From positions 1-6,581 of the forward strand of contig VAYX01000122.1 in assembly GCA_005885325.1 (NCBI GenBank): DNA of 6,581 nucleotides, read 5' to 3'. The position numbers were made by a program, and so were the translations under genes. The notes under the pieces were generated by a model. The model was not told the origin of the DNA, did not search any database, and saw only the letters and a list, made by a program, of their open reading frames with translations. Source of the stretch: Actinomycetota bacterium. Lineage in GTDB: Bacteria; Actinomycetota; UBA4738; HRBIN12. Of this stretch, positions 1 to 5,602 are shown one piece after another. How positions within the stretch are numbered: position 1 is the first letter of the stretch; each line of letters opens with the position of its first letter.

Positions 1-793
1 GGACCCATCGGATGGTGAGCGCGGCAATCAGCCCGAGCCCCCCACCCAGCAGGAAGCCAAAGAGATGGGCGAGGAGATCGGCATGCGGCCCGGCGCCGAG
101 CAGCGCCAGGAGGGCCAGGCTCGCCGCGATCACGACCCATGACTTCCTCCCGCCCGCTCCCGCGCGGCCTGCGACGATGCGCAGGGCGGCGAGGATGCCG
201 ATGGCGCCGAAGGTGGCTGTGGATGCACCGACGGAGACGTGATCGCCGCCGTGGATCGCGGCGGTGATGGCGTTGCCGCCGGCGCCCGCCAGCAGGAGCA
301 GCCACAGCCCCACGCCGGGCCCGAGGTACCAGCACACCGCGGTCACCAGCACCACGGTGGCAGCGGCGTTGCCGGCCAGGTGGGGCGCGTCGGCGTGCAG
401 CGTCAGCGCGGTGATCGCGCGCCACCATTCGCCCGCCATCATGCGCGTCGCGTCCGCGCTGCCGCGCTCGAACCATACGCTGCGCGCCGCGCGCGGTCCG
501 GTGATCGCAAAGAACCCGATCAGCAGGAGCGCCACGACGGCGCCGACGATCGTCATGGGGCGCGACGACGTCGTCTCGTCGCGGCGGCTCGTGCCCTCCC
601 TGGAGCTCTCCTCGTCGTAGGCGGCGAGACTCGCCAGGGCGGAGGCGGCATCATCGGAGGGGACGATCACCGCCCAGCCGTCGAGGCGCCGGCGCAGCCA
701 GTGGGGGATGCCGGCGGCGGCGAGGACGACGGCCCACTCATCGGCTCGCTGACGGCTCGGTGTCACACGCACCGCCGTCCCCGGCCCCGGCAT
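1..793 (-). CDS. Rhomboid family intramembrane serine protease, 3' end cut by window edge
   Basis: The reading frame is open from an ATG at 793 to the left edge (264 codons seen, no stop). Rhomboids cleave membrane-protein substrates within the bilayer using a Ser-His dyad. All hallmarks are present: a WWR motif at residues 123-125 (loop L1), His138 and Asn142 in an HxxxN oxyanion-hole motif, catalytic Ser191 in GASTATFG, and catalytic His243 in AHLFGF. The first membrane segment covers about residues 80-100, and several hydrophobic helices follow. Residues 1 to about 75 are soluble. They contain a block reading EWAVVLAAAGIPHWL, then GWAVIVPSDDA and an Ala-rich helix, resembling the small DUF2007-type alpha-beta domain; that likeness is by eye and is inference. 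An in-frame TGA lies upstream, and the ATG is the best start although its ribosome binding site is weak. The gene lies 16 bases after the VOC gene, so co-transcription is likely. The substrate is unknown. Confidence 0.9.
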   Translation of the reverse strand, partial: MPGPGTAVRVTPSRQRADEWAVVLAAAGIPHWLRRRLDGWAVIVPSDDAASALASLAAYDEESSREGTSRRDETTSSRPMTIVGAVVALLLIGFFAITGPRAARSVWFERGSADATRMMAGEWWRAITALTLHADAPHLAGNAAATVVLVTAVCWYLGPGVGLWLLLLAGAGGNAITAAIHGGDHVSVGASTATFGAIGILAALRIVAGRAGAGGRKSWVVIAASLALLALLGAGPHADLLAHLFGFLLGGGLGLIAALTIRWV

Positions 794-809
794 GCTTCGG
801 AGCGGATCG

Positions 810-1352
810 CTATCCGGCTTTAGCGCTCCCCACCGGCGTCGGACTGCCGGCACCGGTCAGCCCCAACCGGCGGATCGAGATCTCGGCGCGCTCCTGCATC
901 CTGGCATCGTCCGCGTTCAGGTTGCGGGTGAAGCAGCAGTACTCCAGCTGAACCCCGTTGGGGTCCTTGAAGTAGATCGACTTGGCCCAGTCGTGGTCGA
1001 CCACATCCGATACCTCGACGCCGCGGGCGATGAGCGCGTTGCGCATCTCGTCGAGCCCCGCCTCGGAGCCCGCCTCGAACGCGAAGTGATAGAACGCGTT
1101 CGGCACCCCGAGCCCGTGGTTGATCCCCGCGTCGTACTGCGCCGGCACGCCCGGTACGCCCCGCGCTTCCATGAAGGCGATGAGCTGGTCGCGCCCGGTG
1201 TCGAAGAAGATGTGGCGGATCTGCCCGCCTTCCTTGACCTTGAGGGTGTCGCAGCGCACTGCCTTGAACTTCAGGACGTTCTCGTAGAAGTCACGCGTCC
1301 GGTCGAGATCCAGTGTCGAGAGACCGATGTGCGAGAACCCCTTGTGCGCCAT
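810..1352 (-). CDS. VOC superfamily (glyoxalase / extradiol dioxygenase fold) metalloprotein
   Basis: This encodes a 180-residue protein of the vicinal oxygen chelate fold, which binds a divalent metal in paired beta-alpha-beta-beta-beta modules and catalyses isomerisation, dioxygenation or thiol-transfer chemistry. The N-terminal strand FSHIGLSTLDLDRTRDFYE is typical of the family. The likely metal ligands are His8, His89 (in FYHFAF) and Glu137 (in PNGVQLEYC), the expected two-His-one-Glu set, so a working metal site is probable. About 40 residues follow the last ligand as a polar, Gly/Pro-rich tail. The ATG at 1352 is chosen because a strong AAAGGAAGG lies 6 bases upstream and the family match begins at once. 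A longer frame from a GTG at 1439 would overlap the previous stop but adds 29 residues with no family character. The exact substrate cannot be read from the sequence. The protein is probably cytoplasmic, as no signal peptide is seen. Confidence 0.9.
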   Translation of the reverse strand: MAHKGFSHIGLSTLDLDRTRDFYENVLKFKAVRCDTLKVKEGGQIRHIFFDTGRDQLIAFMEARGVPGVPAQYDAGINHGLGVPNAFYHFAFEAGSEAGLDEMRNALIARGVEVSDVVDHDWAKSIYFKDPNGVQLEYCCFTRNLNADDARMQERAEISIRRLGLTGAGSPTPVGSAKAG

Positions 1353-1358
1353 CGTGGG

Positions 1359-1367
1359 CCTTCCTTT
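1359..1367 (-). promoter_or_regulatory. Strong ribosome binding site that fixes the VOC gene start
   Basis: On the minus strand AAAGGAAGG is followed by a 6-base spacer and the ATG at 1352. This is the best Shine-Dalgarno sequence in the window and argues against the upstream GTG at 1439 as the start. Confidence 0.75.
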
Positions 1368-1435
1368 CAACGGAGTACGCGCTTGAGTGTGGCTTCGTCG
1401 AACCCGGCGATCAGTGTACGACCCTTCGGGAGCGG

Positions 1436-2821
1436 TCACTCGAGGATCTCGTCGAGCACGCGCCCTTCCACGTCCGGCGTCGCGAGGCCGAGAAGCCGGG
1501 CGGCGGTCGGCGCGATGTCCACGAGTCGGACGCGCTCGAGGGCGACGCCGGCCCTCACGCCGGTGCCGGCCGCGATGAAGCCCGTCGGCATGCGCGGATG
1601 CGACGGCAGGTAGCCGTGCTGCCCGCCCGAAGCCGAAACGAGTAGCGAGCCCCGACAGGCGGAACCCATCGCGAACCCCGGCGCGGCCGCGATCGCGAAG
1701 GCGGCGTTTGGCAGCGCGCCGAGCGCGTCGAGCTCCGCGCGCGACACGATCGTGTAGGCGTCACCCGCGTCTGCGCGGAGCGCCTTCTCGGCGGCAGCGG
1801 CCGTCTCGGTGTCGCCGGGCGGATTGACGAGAATCGCTGCCGAGCCGCCCGCGATGTACGCAGTCGCCCGCCAGCCGTCGCCCGGCTCCGGGCAGCCACG
1901 CAACCCCGCGCGCGCGAGGAGCACGTTCGGATGCACGCCCCGGCGTGCGTCCTCGAAGCCGTGATCGCCCGTGACGATGATCACCGAGCGATCGGCAAGC
2001 CCCGCCTCGGCCAGCGTGCGCCGTATCGTTCCCACGTGGGCGTCCACGCGAGTCACGGCCGCCTTCGGCTCGGCGCCCTCCCGGCCCACGCGGTGCTGGA
2101 AGTAATCGGTCTGGACCAGATGCACCAGCAGCAGATTCGGGCGCGCCTGCCGGATCATCGCCGTGACCATCTCGGTCAGGAACGCGTCCCACAGCACGAC
2201 GTCCCTGAACATCTCGGCCTTCGGCGCCACGCCCAGGCGCTCGAAGATCCCGGGCGAGCTGCCGGCGCGCAGGCGCTCGAGGGGCTCCTTCTGCGCGTAG
2301 TAGTCTCGCTCGGGGACGAGCAGGTCGACGCGCGCGCCGGCGGTGACGGGCCACGAGACCGCCGCGGTCGTCAGCCCTGCGGCGCGCGCCCACTCCCAGA
2401 TCGGCGAGGCTCGCAGATCGGTCACTTCCTCGTACCACCGCTCGCGCGTGCCCGCGGGCGTCGGGATCGTGTTCGAGAGCACCCCGTGGCGCGCCGGCCT
2501 CACGCCCGTGACGATCGTCGCGTGGTTGGGGTAGGTGACCGTGGGGAAAACGCCCTCGGCCGCCCGTGCGTGGCTTCCCGTGTTGAGCAGCGCGCGTAGC
2601 TCCGGCGCCGCCCAGGCATCGTCGAGGTAGAACTCCGGGCGCAGGCCGTCGATCGAGATGATGACGACATGGCGCGCGCGTCCGGGCTCCTGCGCGTGGA
2701 CCGCGCAGCCGGCCAGCGCACCCAGCAGAGCCACAACGATGGGCAGGCGCCGACGCCTCACAGCCAGCCCGGACCGCGCCGGCCTCCCACGATGAGATCG
2801 CGCGGACGGGCATCGCGACAT
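1436..2821 (-). CDS. Alkaline phosphatase superfamily lipoprotein, NPP-type phosphodiesterase/pyrophosphatase
   Basis: This is a type I phosphodiesterase / nucleotide pyrophosphatase-like enzyme, predicted to be exported and lipid-anchored. Residue numbers below count from the furthest upstream start, a GTG at 2845 (469 aa). A basic RRRR is followed by a hydrophobic stretch ending in the lipobox LAGC, with Cys47 the lipidation site. The two-metal site is complete: Asp66 (IISIDGLRP), nucleophile Thr104 (PTVTYPNHATIVTG), Asn125, Asp247 and His251 (QTDYFQH), Asp294 and His295 (TGDHGFED), and His410 (GGQHGYLP). Spacing from Thr104 to Asn125 matches that of characterised bacterial NPP enzymes. The start is uncertain. 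I give the ATG at 2821 (461 aa), but a GTG at 2761 would yield a textbook 19-residue lipoprotein signal, and none has a good ribosome binding site. Family substrates are nucleotide or phospholipid phosphodiesters; the one used here is unknown. It is probably the first gene of the leftward unit. Confidence 0.92.
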   Translation of the reverse strand: MSRCPSARSHRGRPARSGLAVRRRRLPIVVALLGALAGCAVHAQEPGRARHVVIISIDGLRPEFYLDDAWAAPELRALLNTGSHARAAEGVFPTVTYPNHATIVTGVRPARHGVLSNTIPTPAGTRERWYEEVTDLRASPIWEWARAAGLTTAAVSWPVTAGARVDLLVPERDYYAQKEPLERLRAGSSPGIFERLGVAPKAEMFRDVVLWDAFLTEMVTAMIRQARPNLLLVHLVQTDYFQHRVGREGAEPKAAVTRVDAHVGTIRRTLAEAGLADRSVIIVTGDHGFEDARRGVHPNVLLARAGLRGCPEPGDGWRATAYIAGGSAAILVNPPGDTETAAAAEKALRADAGDAYTIVSRAELDALGALPNAAFAIAAAPGFAMGSACRGSLLVSASGGQHGYLPSHPRMPTGFIAAGTGVRAGVALERVRLVDIAPTAARLLGLATPDVEGRVLDEILE

Positions 2822-2876
2822 GACATGACGAGCGCGGTGTACCACGGATCGAAGCTGGCGACCACCGGAGGCAACA

Positions 2877-2906
2877 TTGACGCTCGCGACGGCGTGCGGC
2901 TAGGAT
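2877..2906 (+). promoter_or_regulatory. Sigma70-like promoter for the membrane sulfatase-fold gene
   Basis: A -35 box TTGACG (2877-2882, five of six matches to consensus) is separated by 18 bases from a -10 box TAGGAT (2901-2906, four of six). Transcription would start near 2913, leaving a leader of about 44 bases before the GTG at 2957. It lies in the short spacer between two divergent genes. I found no equally good promoter facing left. Confidence 0.55.
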
Positions 2907-2956
2907 CGCCGGTGTGGCGGCCGCGCTCCTGAAGATCGCTGTCTGGCCGGTAAGTC

Positions 2957-4591
2957 GTGGCTGAACCGGGCGTCGAGTCTGCGGCCGACAAGCTGTGGTG
3001 GTACCGCGACGCCCGCCTTCCAGCGCCGCCCCCTCCGCCCCGTCGCTGGCAGTGGATTCGGCGAGAACACGTGGTCGACGCCCTCGGGTGTCTCGCGCTG
3101 TCGACGTTATGCTTCAGCCAGGCGCGCAGCGAGGCGCTCTTCAGCGGGGACTGGGGATTCTACAACCGGGTGGCGCTCGGGGCGCCGGTGATCGTGGCGC
3201 TCCTGCTGAACCTCGTCGGTCTCGCCGCCGTCGGTTTTCTGGGCGTGCGGGTGATGCGGAGAACCCGGCGGCCGGGCTGGAGTCGTCTCGCCGCCGTCGC
3301 GGCCGCGGCGGCGCTCCTGATCGCGCTGAATTTCGTGCGGATCACGCACCCGACCGTCGACCGATGGACGGAGGCGATCGGCCGTCCCGGGCTGCTGGCG
3401 GTCACCCTCCTGGTCCTCGCGGCTTCATTCGGGTGGCCCCGTCCAGCCCTGCGTGCGATCCGGCGTCTGGCCCTCATCGCGTCCCCGCTGGCGGTTCTCA
3501 CGCTGGCACATGGCCTGTGGACGTTCCTCGAGGTGGCGGCCGGCCCGGTCTGGCGCCGGGTCGACCCGGCGCCTCTCAGCGCGGGCCCGCCGAGTCTCCG
3601 GCGCGTCGTCTGGCTCGTGCTCGAAGAGCTCGATCAGCGGATCCTGTTCGAGGCGCGCCCGACCGGTCTCGCGCTGCCCGAGATCGATCGCCTGAGGCAA
3701 GAGTCGCTCTACGCTGACGCCGCGCGCCCGCCGGCGGGCAGGCCGGAAGTCTCGATGCCCGCGCTCATCACCGGGCGCCCGGTCGTCGCCGTCGCGCCGA
3801 CGGGCCCCAACGATCTCGAGCTCACGTTCAGGGACGGCAAGACGGCACGCTGGAGCGCCCACCCGAACGTGTTCTCGCAGGCGCGAGCGATGGGTTACGA
3901 CACGGCCGTGCTCGGATGGCTCCTGCCATACCCGCGTGTCCTCGGTGCCTCGCTCGGCGCCGCCGACTGGAGGTCGTCCGACGCCCACGAGCAGACACGC
4001 GCCGACACGCTCGGCCAGACCCTCTGGAACCAGTGGGGCAGCCTCGTGCCGCCGGTGCATGTGCGCCGGCTGTTCTCCCAGACGGTCGCAGAGCTCGGTG
4101 ATCTGGCCATTCGCACCGCGGCCGACGGCCACTTCGGGCTCGTGCTGCTCCACGTGCCGCTCCCACGCCCGCCCGGCATCTACGATCGCGCCACGGGGCG
4201 TCTCACGACGCGGAACTTCACCAGGACGGGTGGGGGCTATCTCGACAACCTCGCGCTGGCGGACGTGCTCATCGCGGATCTGCGGCGTGCGATCGAGCGG
4301 GCGCGCCTCGGCGACCGCACGTGGCTCGTGGTGAGCGGTGACGGGTGGTGGAGGGAGGCGGAGCGCTACGACGGTCACATGGACCACCGCGTGCCGTTTC
4401 TCGTGCGGCCTCCGGAGGGCGGCCGCGCAACGCACGTGGACGCCGCGTTCAACACGCTGGCGACACACGACCTGGTGCTGGCGATCCTGCGCGGCTCCAT
4501 CATGGACACGAGCGACGCGGCGACCTGGCTCACGCGCAATCCGATGGCGCCGCCGAGGCGTTACACGCGCGAGGGCCTCCCTATCTACTGA
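2957..4591 (+). CDS. Membrane protein with C-terminal sulfatase/alkaline-phosphatase-like domain, catalytic residues partly replaced
   Basis: This 544-residue protein has an N-terminal membrane part and a C-terminal alkaline-phosphatase-superfamily domain, an architecture shared with phosphoethanolamine and glycerolphosphate transferases. Five membrane segments are likely, near residues 38-54, 73-98, 110-126, 144-160 and 170-191. The catalytic-type domain begins near 214 (VVWLVLEELDQR) and includes VSMPALITGR (265-274), LLHVPLPRPPGIYDR (397-411), VVSGDGWWRE (458-467) and DHRVPFLV (476-483). Several expected ligands differ: Glu223 sits where Asp is usual, Pro263 where a nucleophilic Thr is usual, Arg404 where His is usual, and Gly463 follows Asp462 where His is usual. 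His477 is kept. The alignment is by eye. It may therefore be inactive or use altered chemistry. The GTG start at 2957 is forced by an in-frame TAA at 2951, and its ribosome binding site is poor. It faces away from another member of the superfamily. No specific substrate can be named. Confidence 0.85.
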   Translation: MAEPGVESAADKLWWYRDARLPAPPPPPRRWQWIRREHVVDALGCLALSTLCFSQARSEALFSGDWGFYNRVALGAPVIVALLLNLVGLAAVGFLGVRVMRRTRRPGWSRLAAVAAAAALLIALNFVRITHPTVDRWTEAIGRPGLLAVTLLVLAASFGWPRPALRAIRRLALIASPLAVLTLAHGLWTFLEVAAGPVWRRVDPAPLSAGPPSLRRVVWLVLEELDQRILFEARPTGLALPEIDRLRQESLYADAARPPAGRPEVSMPALITGRPVVAVAPTGPNDLELTFRDGKTARWSAHPNVFSQARAMGYDTAVLGWLLPYPRVLGASLGAADWRSSDAHEQTRADTLGQTLWNQWGSLVPPVHVRRLFSQTVAELGDLAIRTAADGHFGLVLLHVPLPRPPGIYDRATGRLTTRNFTRTGGGYLDNLALADVLIADLRRAIERARLGDRTWLVVSGDGWWREAERYDGHMDHRVPFLVRPPEGGRATHVDAAFNTLATHDLVLAILRGSIMDTSDAATWLTRNPMAPPRRYTREGLPIY

Positions 4592-4694
4592 TTTCCGAAT
4601 GCGCCGACGCCAAGGGTCTTGTCAGGGACGCGGAGTTCACGTCGTCGGGACAGCGCTAGAGACGCACCAGGGCGGAACGACACTCGGCGACCGG

Positions 4695-4723
4695 TAGTCA
4701 ACCCGCGCCGCGTCGGCTATACT
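4695..4723 (+). promoter_or_regulatory. Sigma70-like promoter for the iclR-type regulator operon
   Basis: A -35-like TAGTCA (4695-4700, four of six) and a -10 box TATACT (4718-4723, five of six) are separated by an ideal 17 bases. Transcription would start near 4730, just ahead of the regulator. TATACT stands out against the GC-rich background. Confidence 0.6.
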
Positions 4724-4739
4724 ACCGCCGTGCCGAATA

Positions 4740-4754
4740 CGGAACGCAATTCCG
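4740..4754 (+). promoter_or_regulatory. Candidate IclR-type operator palindrome
   Basis: CGGAA, five bases, TTCCG forms a perfect inverted repeat of 15 bases in all. Its GGAA/TTCC half-sites and length resemble the known E. coli IclR site (TGGAAATNATTTCCA). It lies about 10 bases after the predicted transcription start and 2 bases before the ATG at 4757. A bound regulator would block its own transcription and that of the adaptor gene. Its GGAA is also the only candidate ribosome binding site for that ATG. Binding is inferred, not shown. Confidence 0.5.
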
Positions 4755-4756
4755 AT

Positions 4757-5602
4757 ATGCGAACTCGCCGGCCGCCCGCTCCCCGCGGGCGGGCGGGCCG
4801 CGCGGGCACGGACGGGGGGCACCGCGCGGCGAACCGTCTCGTCGACATCCTCGAGCTTTTGGCGGCAAGCCGCGACGGCCTCGCCCTCCGCGAGGTGAGC
4901 GCGCGCCTGCGGGCGCCAAAGAGTAGCCTGCTCCCCCTCCTGCGGGCGCTGACCGCGCGCGGATTCCTGGCGCAGGGGCGCGCCCTCGAATACCGGCTCG
5001 GCCCGGGCGCGCTCGATCTCGGGGCGGCCGCGCCGGCGCACCGGGACCTGGTCGAGGTGGCGCGGCCGGCCGTCGTCGATCTCATGCGGCGGACCGGGGA
5101 GACGGTGTTCCTCGGCACCCTCTGCAGCGACCGCGCGTCCATCGTCTACGTCGACAAGGTCGAGAGCGACCACGTCATCAGGTACGCCGGGGGAGTCGGT
5201 GATCGCCGCCCGCTCCACGCGACCTCCAGCGGCAAGGTCATCCTCGCCTTTCTCTCGGAGGATGAGCGCGAGCAAGTGTTGAAGTCGCTGTCGCTCCCGC
5301 GCCACACGGAGCGGACGGTGACGAGCCTGCCCGCGCTCCGCGCCTCGCTCGAGGCGATCCGGCGGGCCGGCTTCTGCGCGACCACCGACGAGCTGGTGCC
5401 GGGTGCGTCCGGGATCGCGGCGCCGGTCTTCGACCGCTACGGCCGCGTCGGGGGCGCCTGCGCGATCGGCGGGCCCACGGATCGGGTCGGCCCCAGGACC
5501 CGCGTGCTCGCCATCGAGGTGATGGCCACCGCGCGGATTCTCTCGGCAGGGCTCGGACACCGCCCGCACGATGGGAAAGAAGCCCGGGTGAGGACACGAT
5601 GA
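4757..5602 (+). CDS. IclR family transcriptional regulator
   Basis: This 281-residue regulator has the standard two-domain layout of the family, which is usually 250-280 residues. Residues 22-90 form the winged helix-turn-helix: AANRLVDILELLAAS, then LREVSARLRAPKSSLLPLLRAL as the recognition region, then a wing ending EYRLGPGALDLG. Residues 98-268 form the effector-binding domain, with the family motifs LHATSSGKVILAFL (153-166) and ELVPGASGIAAPVFDRYG (212-229). The first 21 residues are an Arg/Pro/Gly-rich tail. The start is the ATG at 4757; an in-frame GTG at 4730 would add nine residues and coincides with the predicted transcription start. The stop overlaps the next gene's start (ATGA), so the two are translationally coupled, and the regulator probably controls that transport operon and itself. 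The ligand is unknown; family members sense small aromatic or carboxylic acids and other metabolites. Confidence 0.93.
   Translation: MRTRRPPAPRGRAGRAGTDGGHRAANRLVDILELLAASRDGLALREVSARLRAPKSSLLPLLRALTARGFLAQGRALEYRLGPGALDLGAAAPAHRDLVEVARPAVVDLMRRTGETVFLGTLCSDRASIVYVDKVESDHVIRYAGGVGDRRPLHATSSGKVILAFLSEDEREQVLKSLSLPRHTERTVTSLPALRASLEAIRRAGFCATTDELVPGASGIAAPVFDRYGRVGGACAIGGPTDRVGPRTRVLAIEVMATARILSAGLGHRPHDGKEARVRTR
5588..5593 (+). promoter_or_regulatory. Ribosome binding site of the membrane fusion protein gene
   Basis: GTGAGG lies inside the 3' end of the regulator gene, 5 bases before the ATG at 5599. It allows re-initiation across the ATGA overlap and supports that start. Confidence 0.6.

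Noticed and set aside
239..823. Plus-strand frame of 194 codons over the left end
   Set aside because: The opposite strand carries a complete rhomboid motif set in an open frame reaching the window edge, so this is a shadow.
1353..1435. Possible separate promoter for the VOC gene (TACACT on the minus strand)
   Set aside because: No -35-like box lies at proper spacing from it, so co-transcription from upstream is the simpler reading.
1761..2813. Minus-strand frame of 350 codons overlapping the NPP gene in another frame
   Set aside because: It is extremely Arg/Gly/Ala-rich and lacks motifs, while the other frame carries all catalytic residues of the NPP family.
3425..4468. Long minus-strand frame of 347 codons opposite the membrane sulfatase-fold gene
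   Set aside because: It is rich in Arg, Glu, His and Pro without any domain, and lies fully under a gene with clear membrane helices and superfamily motifs. This is a GC-rich shadow.
4592..4694. Search for an intrinsic terminator after the membrane protein gene
   Set aside because: A small GC-rich hairpin (GCG-CCGA-CGC) is present but too short and without a following T-run. I call no terminator.
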